Positions 21,798-28,745 of a DNA stretch of 30,739 bases are shown one piece after another. The stretch comes from a virus, in IMG/VR virus record IMGVR_UViG_3300020477_000089, positions 1-30,739 of that record. One strand, given 5' to 3'. Below the pieces are notes generated by a model. That model was not told the origin of the DNA. It saw only the letters and a program-made list of their open reading frames with translations, and did not search any database. Position numbers and translations under genes: made by a program. Each line of letters starts with the position of its first letter. Positions within the stretch are counted from its first letter, which is position 1.

Positions 21798-22043
21798 ATG
21801 AGTAGAAAAGCAAACATTACTGTGCATGCACGGGAATGCAGAAACAATAATGAAAGAATGATTCGCAAGTTTAACAAAAAAGTTAAAAAAGAAAGAATCA
21901 TCGAACAAGTAAAAGACCGTAGAAGATATAAAAAACCTTCCGTTGTAAAAAAAGAAAAACGCATCCGTGCAGAGCGAACTCGACAAAGAGACAGATTAAA
22001 AAAAATCAAAGCGCAAGAAAGGCGCAATAGAAGAAATAAGTGA
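21798..22043 (+). CDS. bS21-like ribosomal protein
   Basis: 81 residues, about one third Lys or Arg. ERMIRKFNKKVKKERIIEQV followed by KDRRRYKKPS matches the layout of ribosomal protein bS21 (E. coli: LRRFKRSCEKAGVLAEV, then RRREFYEKP). That includes the Arg-Phe core, the linker helix and the Tyr-x-Lys-Pro turn, with a basic helical end. bS21 sits by the anti-Shine-Dalgarno end of 16S rRNA during initiation; phage copies are known from marine phages and may replace the host subunit and favour phage messages. It is the last gene before a 40 nt intergenic region and a new leader. An alternative is an unrelated basic virion protein, which I think less likely. Confidence 0.72.
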   Translation: MSRKANITVHARECRNNNERMIRKFNKKVKKERIIEQVKDRRRYKKPSVVKKEKRIRAERTRQRDRLKKIKAQERRNRRNK

Positions 22044-22052
22044 CTATTTATA
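22043..22052 (+). promoter_or_regulatory. ACTATTTATA motif, candidate phage promoter element
   Basis: One of several near-identical motifs in gaps before structural genes. It lies 31 nt before the ATG at 22084, followed by TTTTTATAGGAG. Its reverse complement contains TATAAATA. Confidence 0.35.
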
Positions 22053-22083
22053 TTGAAAACATGCTTTTTATAGGAGATTTATA

Positions 22084-22566
22084 ATGCCAGCAGATTCATG
22101 GAAACTACCCCCGGGCCTAAACAATGTTGGCTCTTATCAGGTGAGTGGCCAGCCTTTTGTGTCGGGCTCTTGTTTAGCTCCAGCGTCAGCGAGCGCTGGG
22201 GGCTCATTAGTAGTAAGATTCCCGTCCCTTACAAAGTGGTTTCAAATTGAACCCAATCAGGCTATGAAAAGCCGTAATTTGCGGGTTGCCTTTAGTGAAA
22301 ACGGCCTTCATGGAAAGGGGGGCGGTGGAGGTGCCGGTGAGGGTTATAACTTTCGGATTCACCTTAGTTCAAGTTTAAGGGGCCCCATTGATATGAAGAC
22401 AAGCGAACTCTGGTTTATGTCCGAGGACGGTTCTACATTCACATTTGATGTATTAGCCGGCTTAACAAACATTCCGAGTAGCCGCGTTACGGCGGATCAA
22501 CGCACGATTAATGGTGTCGTGGAAGCTGGAGGTCCTAACTGGTCAGGCTCTGTAGGAGTCGGATAA
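22084..22566 (+). CDS. Virion structural protein, possible decoration protein
   Basis: 160 residues behind TATAGGAGATTTATAATG. No cysteine-rich or enzyme motif. The composition (Gly, Ser, Asn, Val, aromatic) indicates a beta-sandwich. It opens with ADSWKLPPGLNNVGSYQVSG, has a Gly-rich loop (KGGGGGAGEGYNF), and ends with NWSGSVGVG. Small all-beta proteins of this kind near the capsid gene are often capsid decoration or tail-adhesin components. I favour a surface decoration role because it lies between protease and scaffold, but sequence alone cannot decide. The next gene follows after 3 nt. Confidence 0.6.
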   Translation: MPADSWKLPPGLNNVGSYQVSGQPFVSGSCLAPASASAGGSLVVRFPSLTKWFQIEPNQAMKSRNLRVAFSENGLHGKGGGGGAGEGYNFRIHLSSSLRGPIDMKTSELWFMSEDGSTFTFDVLAGLTNIPSSRVTADQRTINGVVEAGGPNWSGSVGVG

Positions 22567-22569
22567 AAG

Positions 22570-23265
22570 ATGTCTTTTGGGTGGGCATATATAAATTGTT
22601 CCGATCAAGGAAGCGACGGATCGGGCTCTGCGGGCCCACCGTACTCCCTTCAGTTTGTCACGGAATCCGGCGGAGAGACTACCGGCTCGGCGTATTTAAC
22701 CTATTATTCTGCTTCGACCTATAGTTACGATCCCCATACCTTGGTTTTGTCAGGTACCATGATTATAACTGGCGCAATTAGCGCCAGTGTTTATCATATT
22801 GAAGATATCGCTATTATTGATGCTACCGGCTCCACTTATTTTGGAGATAGCGATGATGATGAACACATTAGAACGGGAAGTTTGGTTATTGCGCCCGCTG
22901 GTGTAAGTCCAAATACGTATGCCTTAAGCGCTTCAGTGGTGGATGGTCGTGTTTCTGTAAGGGCGTTTTCGGGCCGGTATCGCGCGATTACGGCTAATGG
23001 AAATATTGCAACCGATGATTACATTATTGGATGTAGCGGCAGCGGTAATCAAACACTATACCTGCCTAGTGCTTCTGCAGCTGGTGCAGGCGCCCTTATG
23101 ATCATTAAAGATGAGTATGAACACCGTGCCGGTACTGCTATCTATGTGTCAGCATCACTGCCTGCAGGGAATTTCTTAATTGAAGGATCAAGTTATTATC
23201 TACTTACAGGCACGATGCCGGCCATTAACTTATATTCTAATGGAACTAATTGGCACGTATTCTAA
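22570..23265 (+). CDS. Structural/adhesin-like beta protein
   Basis: 231 residues, Ser/Gly/Thr/Tyr-rich and all-beta in character. Residues 5-140 contain repeated short strands (AYLTYYSASTYSYDPHTLVL, then VLSGTMIITGAISASVYHI). Residues 141-231 form a separate C-terminal domain: DDYIIGCSGSGNQTLYLPSA, an Ala-Gly turn, a LMIIKDE strand, IEGSSYYLL, and a final NGTNWHVF. The same domain plan ends the three genes downstream. Such modules terminate fibre or fibritin-type proteins in many phages. Probably a virion appendage protein; receptor binding is inferred. Confidence 0.62.
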   Translation: MSFGWAYINCSDQGSDGSGSAGPPYSLQFVTESGGETTGSAYLTYYSASTYSYDPHTLVLSGTMIITGAISASVYHIEDIAIIDATGSTYFGDSDDDEHIRTGSLVIAPAGVSPNTYALSASVVDGRVSVRAFSGRYRAITANGNIATDDYIIGCSGSGNQTLYLPSASAAGAGALMIIKDEYEHRAGTAIYVSASLPAGNFLIEGSSYYLLTGTMPAINLYSNGTNWHVF

Positions 23266-23287
23266 TTAATATAAGGAGACGTGCTGC

Positions 23288-23908
23288 ATGGCTTATAACG
23301 CATTATCAGGTACAGTTATTGCTGCGCAAGAATATATTCCAGGCGATCTAATCGTTGGAAACATTGTTTCAGGCAACTTAAGTACTTCGGACGGCTCTTC
23401 AGTTATCAATGTACCTCGCGTTTCAAATGCGACAAACAATGCCATCATTACAAATGTAGATGGTGATGCCAATTCTTTAATTTGTGAGTCTAACTTAACC
23501 TTTGATGGCTCTACTTTAGCCCTTACTGGCGAATTGACTGCTAGCGCCGGCATTTCAGGCTCGTACTTTATGGGCGATGGCAGCCGATTGACCGGCATAA
23601 ACGCATCGGGCGGCGGAAGCACCCTTACTATAACAGCAATTGGTAATGCTAACGGAACTTTAGCCGCCGGTTTTAATTATGGAACAACTGCCTTTGATGC
23701 ATCGCGCACATGGACTACTCCCTCTGCGCCAACGGTAGGAGATGTGGTCCGCGTCAAGGCGCCTCCCGGCGTGAGCAGCACTAATACACTGATCATTCAA
23801 GCTTACGCAGACAACACTATTGATGGTGCCTCTACGATCACTATAGAATCGCCATATGGCGCCGTTGAGCTATGCTATGTGACTTCAGGATCCTATAGAA
23901 TATTTTAG
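23288..23908 (+). CDS. Structural/adhesin-like protein with shared C-terminal domain
   Basis: 206 residues behind TATAAGGAGACG. The N-terminus MAYNALSGTVIAAQ resembles that of the gene at 26274 (MAYNVVKGIV). Residues 65-105 carry the phage-fibre pattern LTFDGSTLALTGELTAS, then SYFMGDGSRLTGI. Residues 118-206 are a beta domain (RTWTTPSAPTVGDVVRVKAP, TIDGASTITIESPYGAV, final SYRIF) that matches residues 603-692 of the long protein at 24093. A short fibre or fibre-tip homologue made from the same modules is likely. Host-receptor contact is an inference. Confidence 0.65.
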   Translation: MAYNALSGTVIAAQEYIPGDLIVGNIVSGNLSTSDGSSVINVPRVSNATNNAIITNVDGDANSLICESNLTFDGSTLALTGELTASAGISGSYFMGDGSRLTGINASGGGSTLTITAIGNANGTLAAGFNYGTTAFDASRTWTTPSAPTVGDVVRVKAPPGVSSTNTLIIQAYADNTIDGASTITIESPYGAVELCYVTSGSYRIF

Positions 23909-23986
23909 TTTTATATGGAGTTGGTACAAGGGCGCCCTTTATGCGATCGGCTCTTAAGAAAGGTGATCCGAAGTGAGCACGGCGCT

Positions 23987-23995
23987 CTATTTATA
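23987..23995 (+). promoter_or_regulatory. CTATTTATA motif, candidate phage promoter element
   Basis: Same motif as at 22043, 26248 and 27453. Here it is about 97 nt before the start at 24093, leaving a leader that includes a hairpin. Confidence 0.3.
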
Positions 23996-23998
23996 GGT

Positions 23999-24022
23999 GA
24001 GGGCGAGCTTTGGCTTGCTCTC
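23999..24022 (+). other. RNA hairpin in 5' leader
   Basis: GAGGGCGAGC and GCTTGCTCTC can pair over ten positions (eight Watson-Crick, two G-U) around a TTTG loop. It is followed by AAAATTTGG, not a T tract, so it is not a typical terminator. It may stabilise or regulate the downstream message. Confidence 0.45.
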
Positions 24023-24092
24023 AAAATTTGGAGAGGTGTGTTTGCACTTATCCAATAACCATAAAAAACTATAATATGGAGGGTTTTTATAA

Positions 24093-26171
24093 ATGGCTTA
24101 TAAATTTCAATTAGGACAGGCTATAATGTCCGGAGCATTGGTTCAGGAAGGACAACTTGACGTCTATGACGCGTCTGGAAATCAAAAGTTTATGGTTTCG
24201 CAGACCGGTGTTGTTTCCGGATCTGGGGCTGCTCATTTCGTCGGCGCGCTGACCGCCGGCTCAACACTGGCTGTCACTGGTGCTATCACGGTTGGTTCCG
24301 ATGGTGCCGGCGCTGATGTTACATTCAATTCCGCCACCAGCGGTGACTACATGATGTGGGACGCTTCTGAAGAGAAGCTTATTATTGAAGGTACCAACGG
24401 CGCCACCGCGCTGGATATTACCGATGGTAATGTTTCAATTGGTGATGGTGATCTTTCGGTAGCCGGTAATGTTGATCTTGGTAACGCTACAAGCGATACC
24501 ATTACAGCTACCGGTCGTTTCGATTCCGACCTTGTGCCGTCATCTGACAGCGCTCGTGATCTTGGTACTACCGCACTTCAATGGGCAGAGGCTCACATCG
24601 ATACTGGTCACATTGATACAGTAACAGCTGTTAATGTTGATGGTATTCTTGGCGCAAACACTGCAGCCGCAGCTACTGTGACTACGCTTAGCGCCACTGG
24701 CGATGTTGACCTTGGTAATGCCACAAGCGACACCATCACATGTACTGGTCAGTTTGACTCGGATCTTATCCCGTCAACTGATAGCGCTCGCGATCTCGGT
24801 ACATCGGCAAAACAATGGGCAGAACTTCATGTTGATACTGGGCACATTGATGCTCTTGGATCTGCATTGAATTGCGCTAGTCAGGCAATGACAAACGTTA
24901 ATATTGACAGCGGTAACATCGATGGTACTGCTATCGGTGCTAGCTCGGCGTCCACTATTGTTGGTACTACAGTTTCTGGTTCTGGCCAGCTTTCGGGTCT
25001 TCAGTTGCTTCTTGCTCCTGGTAAGAGTATTGGTGTTGTTGGCGACACTGACTTAATGACGCTGACATCTGGTCAGCTTTCTGTTGCTGGTATTTTGAGT
25101 TCCTCGGCTACCCTTAAGGGCCACGCCATTGTTCTTAACAACGACCAGAATATTGGTATTGCTGCTGACACTGACTTGCTTCAGCTTAAGAGCGGAATTC
25201 TTAAAGTTGCTGGTGAAATTAGTGGCTCGGGTCTGCTTCAGATGAACGGTGCTGCTACTTTTGGTGGTGATTTAAAGGTTTCCGGTTCTACAACATTAGC
25301 CGGCGCAAATACTATTGCTGCTGCTGATACAGCGCTTGATGTGGCTGCCGATTCGGTGTATTTCCGCGATGCTGATGGAGTTATGAAGAGAGATTCGTTT
25401 GCTGATCTTGCTAGCGCACAGGCTGGTGATGGTCTCGCGGCTTCTTCTGGTGTTCTTGCTGTTGGTGCCGGTTCGCTGATTGATGTTCAGGCAAACCAAG
25501 TTGACGTCGATCTTACCGAAGCCGGCGAAGCTGCTATTGCTTCCGGCGACTATATGCTCTTCCTTGATGGGGGCGCCACAGGCACCGCCGCTAAGGAAAA
25601 CATTGATGATATTGCTAGCTTGTTTGCTGGAGCTGGCCTCACAGCTTCTTCCGCAGTTCTCGCGGTAGTTAACGCAACAAATGGTGGCTTGTCTGTAGCT
25701 GCAAATGATGTGAAGGTTGATCTTAATGACCTTTCCGCTGCTGCTGTTGACGTTGCTGCTGACAGTATTGCTATTGTCGATGCTAACGACTCCAATGCCT
25801 CTCGCAAAGAAAGCATTGCTGATCTCGTTTCGGCCATGGCTGGAGCTGGCTTGACAGCAACAGATGGTGTTCTTTCTTCGGATGCATCCCCGACGCCACA
25901 AAATATTGGTGATTCGGCTGGTACATTAAAAGAGGGATTTAACTATTCGTCTGCCGTTTTCTCGGCTGCCCGCACTTGGACATTGCCTGCAAGTCCTGAT
26001 GCTGGTGATAGAGTTACTGTTAAGGCTCCGTCGAATGCAAGCACGTACAATCTTACGATTGCCCGCGCTGGCTCTCAAACAATTGATGGCGCAACATCGG
26101 TTATTCTTGAGTCGCCATATGCATCGGTTTCGCTTACTTTTGTTGGCTCGGACACATGGTTGCTTTCCTAA
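24093..26171 (+). CDS. Long repetitive fibre/adhesin-like structural protein
   Basis: 692 residues, Ala/Gly/Ser/Asp-rich, almost no Cys. Ribosome site GGAGGG. Residues 1-50 (MAYKFQLGQAIMSGALVQEG) probably attach to the particle. Two copies of a 49-residue unit, 127-175 and 205-253, share DLGNATSDTIT, FDSDL and SARDLGT, QWAE and DTGHID. Two short units at 318-334 and 358-374 share DTDL and SGxLxVAG. Three units around 411-460, 484-526 and 557-595 share an Ala-Asp-Leu helix and an AGxGLxAxxGVL strand. The C-terminal 90 residues match the gene at 23288. Such repeats build trimeric beta shafts. Likely a tail-fibre or head-fibre shaft with receptor-facing tip. A strong terminator follows. Confidence 0.7.
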   Translation: MAYKFQLGQAIMSGALVQEGQLDVYDASGNQKFMVSQTGVVSGSGAAHFVGALTAGSTLAVTGAITVGSDGAGADVTFNSATSGDYMMWDASEEKLIIEGTNGATALDITDGNVSIGDGDLSVAGNVDLGNATSDTITATGRFDSDLVPSSDSARDLGTTALQWAEAHIDTGHIDTVTAVNVDGILGANTAAAATVTTLSATGDVDLGNATSDTITCTGQFDSDLIPSTDSARDLGTSAKQWAELHVDTGHIDALGSALNCASQAMTNVNIDSGNIDGTAIGASSASTIVGTTVSGSGQLSGLQLLLAPGKSIGVVGDTDLMTLTSGQLSVAGILSSSATLKGHAIVLNNDQNIGIAADTDLLQLKSGILKVAGEISGSGLLQMNGAATFGGDLKVSGSTTLAGANTIAAADTALDVAADSVYFRDADGVMKRDSFADLASAQAGDGLAASSGVLAVGAGSLIDVQANQVDVDLTEAGEAAIASGDYMLFLDGGATGTAAKENIDDIASLFAGAGLTASSAVLAVVNATNGGLSVAANDVKVDLNDLSAAAVDVAADSIAIVDANDSNASRKESIADLVSAMAGAGLTATDGVLSSDASPTPQNIGDSAGTLKEGFNYSSAVFSAARTWTLPASPDAGDRVTVKAPSNASTYNLTIARAGSQTIDGATSVILESPYASVSLTFVGSDTWLLS
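24471..24851 (+). repeat. Internal duplication in fibre-like gene
   Basis: Segments 24471-24617 and 24705-24851 encode two similar 49-residue units offset by 78 codons. Protein identity is high by eye while DNA third positions differ, so the duplication is old and kept under selection. Confidence 0.75.
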
Positions 26172-26211
26172 TCAACAACATTTGGCTTTAGAAAGGTCTC
26201 CTTTCTTGCCT

Positions 26212-26243
26212 GGATGCCCCTCTCGGGGGGCATCCTTTTTTTT
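26212..26243 (+). terminator. Rho-independent terminator after fibre-like gene
   Basis: GGATGCCCC pairs perfectly with GGGGCATCC around a six-base loop, followed by eight T residues. This is the strongest intrinsic terminator in the window. It separates the long fibre-like gene from 26274. Confidence 0.92.
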
Positions 26244-26247
26244 ATCA

Positions 26248-26257
26248 ACTATTTATA
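26248..26257 (+). promoter_or_regulatory. ACTATTTATA motif, candidate phage promoter element
   Basis: Directly after the terminator and 16 nt before the ATG at 26274, where a new promoter is needed. It is immediately followed by the ribosome site GGGGGAGAG, so if transcription starts here the leader is very short. Confidence 0.4.
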
Positions 26258-26273
26258 GGGGGAGAGATTATAA

Positions 26274-27428
26274 ATGGCCTATAACGTTGTAAAGGGAATT
26301 GTAGAAGGGTCGGTTGATCAGCATGCCGATCAGGAAATAGAAGGGGTTAAAGTATTTAAAAGCACAATTAGCGCTAGTGTGTTTTATGACACTGACGCTG
26401 AAAGCCCCTGTGCCACTGAAAATAAGGTAGCGTTCGACACACTAGTTAAAAGCCCTACACATGGTGTTTTAACTTATATTGGCGCCAAGACAGCCAAAGG
26501 TCATTACAATTTAACTTTTGACGGTAAGACTTTGCGCACCGATAGCGTCATGGCAACATGCTTTACGGGCTCTGCGGGGGGACTCTCGCACATCCCAGCC
26601 CACAGTATATCGGGATTGGTTCCAGCGGAATCTATTAATTATTCAAAAGGACTCGCTTCGCGCGATCATCAATTAGTTGTTCAAAGTGGCGACGGCGTAT
26701 GCGTGACATCTGCTGGTGTAGAGGTTAGTTTAAGTCCGCACGGTGCTCTTGACTTTAAGAACGGAAAATTATATGTGTCGCCCACTAACTGTGCAAATGT
26801 ACAAGAAAAAGGTCAAAATATTGGAGATGCTGATATTTTAATGGTGGAAGACGTATCCCGAGGAGAAACGCGCCACACTTCATTGAAGAACCTATATGAT
26901 GGATATTTAAAATTTAAAACGCCGCACCCTGACGGGCCGCAAAATAGTCTACAATTCAAAGGTACTAAATCATTTGCCGGATCGGATAAACTTACTTATG
27001 ATCCCTCTAGCACCACATTGAACGTTAAAGGAAAAGTCCGAAGCCTAAAGATTGAAGCGTCTAGTCTTTTTCAAAGCCATGGCGAAACCCACATTAACGG
27101 CGCCGTTTTTAAAGACATTAAAGAGGTGTGTGAGCAGAAATATCTTTTTCAAGATGGCGATCATACGGTCTTGTTTAATACCAGCGACTGTGCTATTACT
27201 GCGCGCCTGCCTCCTGCGTGTGATAACGCCGGAAGAGTACTCGTCATTAAAAAAATCTGTAGCGATGGAGAGAGATATAAAATTAAAGGCACTCATATAT
27301 TAAAAATTATTACTGGGGGCGAATTGATTGATTATACCAATATGATTACATTGAAATCTAGCTATTCAACGCGCACACTTCATTCTGATGGAAAAAAGTG
27401 GTGGATTATAGAAAGAGGTGGCTCCTAA
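26274..27428 (+). CDS. Structural/adhesin-like protein
   Basis: 384 residues. The start MAYNVVKGIVEGSVDQHADQ shares its opening with the gene at 23288. Then come beta-rich segments (GVLTYIGAKTAKGHYNLTFD, a DGKTLRTDSV motif like the DGSTLALT of its relative, and DHQLVVQSGDGVCVTSAGVE). The C-terminal region from about 290 has the same plan as the neighbours: a strand, CAITARLPPACDNAGRVLVI, a helix-free middle, and a final HSDGKKWWII. It is richer in Cys and Lys than the other members. Probably another appendage or decoration protein. It stands alone between a terminator and the scaffold leader. Confidence 0.62.
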   Translation: MAYNVVKGIVEGSVDQHADQEIEGVKVFKSTISASVFYDTDAESPCATENKVAFDTLVKSPTHGVLTYIGAKTAKGHYNLTFDGKTLRTDSVMATCFTGSAGGLSHIPAHSISGLVPAESINYSKGLASRDHQLVVQSGDGVCVTSAGVEVSLSPHGALDFKNGKLYVSPTNCANVQEKGQNIGDADILMVEDVSRGETRHTSLKNLYDGYLKFKTPHPDGPQNSLQFKGTKSFAGSDKLTYDPSSTTLNVKGKVRSLKIEASSLFQSHGETHINGAVFKDIKEVCEQKYLFQDGDHTVLFNTSDCAITARLPPACDNAGRVLVIKKICSDGERYKIKGTHILKIITGGELIDYTNMITLKSSYSTRTLHSDGKKWWIIERGGS

Positions 27429-27452
27429 ATAGGGTATTTTGATTCAATAGAG

Positions 27453-27462
27453 ACTATTTATT
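27453..27462 (+). promoter_or_regulatory. ACTATTTATT motif, candidate phage promoter element
   Basis: Variant of the recurring motif, 29 nt before the scaffold start at 27492, with a poly-T stretch and AGGAG between. Confidence 0.3.
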
Positions 27463-27491
27463 TTGAATTAGTTTTTTTTAGGAGCTTGTGT

Positions 27492-28709
27492 ATGTCTAAT
27501 TTATTAAAAGAAGCGATTGTCGACGCCAAGGCCTTGCGCGAGGCAGCCCTTAAAAGTGCCGAAAGTGAGATAATTAATAAATATTCCTCACAAGTCCGTG
27601 ACACCATGGAGAAACTCCTTGAGCAAGAGGAAGGCGAGCTTGGCGACCTGGGAGGTGGCGACGAGACAGAGGGCGCCGCCCCGGAGTTAGATCTCGGTGG
27701 TGATCTTGGAGCTGATGCTGGAGATCCTATGGCAGATGCCGCCGGCGCCGAGACACCTGCAGGCGAAGAAATTGTTGATAACATCCCTTTGGCCGCCACG
27801 GATAATTTTTCTTCTCTTTCGGGCAACGGTTTATCCGAGGCTCCTCAAGAAGGCGAAGAGGTAGAGTTCAACGTAAACCTTGATGCACTTCAGGAGGTCG
27901 TGGGCCAACTGCAAGAACAGCTGGACACCCAAACCGAGTATGAATTTGATGAAAACACGCTACGCAACATTTTAAATGAAGACGATCAAGAAGGCGCCTC
28001 GGATTTATATGATGTTGACGAAGACTCCGATGACGATGACGAAAAAGATTCTGAAGGATCGTCTTCCGCCGGCGCCCTAGCTGCTTCTGCTGCCGCCACG
28101 AAGGCTACCGATAGTACCCAGCGGGGATCCTTTGAAGAAGGTATTGTCACCGACGAGCTTATTGATGCCATCGCAGAAGAGCTGACCGTCGATATGGGCG
28201 CCCAACTGTCAGGCTGGGCCGGAAGCCCCGATTTTAAACAAGATTACCAAACTAAAAAAGAATTAGCACATCGCCGCAGTACTGATGTGCAAAAAGATTT
28301 AGAGATTACGAAAGATGCTTATGAGGAGTTGGTGTTTGAAAACAAAAAACTCGCAGATCATCTTTCACAATATAAACAGACAATTGAAGAGCTTAAAGAA
28401 GGTTTGCAAGATGTAAATCTTTCTAATGCTCGTTTGTTATATTCGAACCGCGTGTTGAGAAATGCCTCCTTAAATGAGCGACAAAAAAATAAAATTGTCG
28501 AAGCTATTTCCGGCGCTGGTTCAGTTACAGAAGCGCGTACAATTTTTGATACGCTTCAAAGCACAGTGGTGTCCACTCCAAAACGTGGACCACAATCGCT
28601 GAGCGAAGCAATCACTCGTCGTTCGTCTGTAATTCGTGCTTCTCGCACAGAGAAGCCTTCTGCCGATCCTTTCCAAGATCGGATGAAGAGACTAGCTGGA
28701 ATAAAGTAA
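27492..28709 (+). CDS. Prohead core scaffold (gp22-like)
   Basis: 405 residues from ATG 27492 (AGGAG 7 nt upstream; a TTG two codons earlier is less likely). It builds the internal core on which the capsid shell assembles and is then cut to small peptides. An acidic, Gly/Ala-rich N-terminal half contains LGDLGGGDETEG and LDLGGDLGADAG (49-75) and a run of acidic residues near 174-187. Coiled coil spans about 255-310. SLNERQKNKIVEAISGAGSV (326-345) is typical of the gp22 family, and it ends DRMKRLAGIK. Many Leu-x-Glu sites (LSE/A, LNE/D, IAE/E) are available to the protease. T4 gp22 is 269 residues; the extra length is the acidic half. Confidence 0.88.
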   Translation: MSNLLKEAIVDAKALREAALKSAESEIINKYSSQVRDTMEKLLEQEEGELGDLGGGDETEGAAPELDLGGDLGADAGDPMADAAGAETPAGEEIVDNIPLAATDNFSSLSGNGLSEAPQEGEEVEFNVNLDALQEVVGQLQEQLDTQTEYEFDENTLRNILNEDDQEGASDLYDVDEDSDDDDEKDSEGSSSAGALAASAAATKATDSTQRGSFEEGIVTDELIDAIAEELTVDMGAQLSGWAGSPDFKQDYQTKKELAHRRSTDVQKDLEITKDAYEELVFENKKLADHLSQYKQTIEELKEGLQDVNLSNARLLYSNRVLRNASLNERQKNKIVEAISGAGSVTEARTIFDTLQSTVVSTPKRGPQSLSEAITRRSSVIRASRTEKPSADPFQDRMKRLAGIK

Positions 28710-28727
28710 AAAACAATCATTATATTA

Positions 28728-28739
28728 TAAGGAGGTGAT
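28728..28739 (+). promoter_or_regulatory. Perfect long Shine-Dalgarno for the capsid gene
   Basis: TAAGGAGGTGAT is complementary over 12 bases to the conserved 3' end of bacterial 16S rRNA, and it ends 6 nt before the ATG at 28746. This is the strongest ribosome site in the window and fits the most abundant virion protein. The preceding ATTATATTATAA could also serve as a -10 region. Confidence 0.85.
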
Positions 28740-28745
28740 TAAATT

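Larger units (their letters stand above)
23909..24092. other. 184-nt intergenic region
   Basis: No credible gene. It contains a 12-bp palindrome around 23931-23936 (AAGGGCGCCCTT), a CTATTTATA motif (23987-23995), a 10-bp-stem hairpin (23999-24022) and the ribosome site ATGGAGGG ahead of 24093. It is the longest gene-free stretch here and probably carries promoter and RNA-level control for the long fibre-like gene. Confidence 0.5.

Noticed and set aside
26172-26273. Extra gene between the fibre-like gene and 26274
   Set aside because: The gap is occupied by a terminator and a leader; a frame running through it from 25999 is an out-of-frame shadow.
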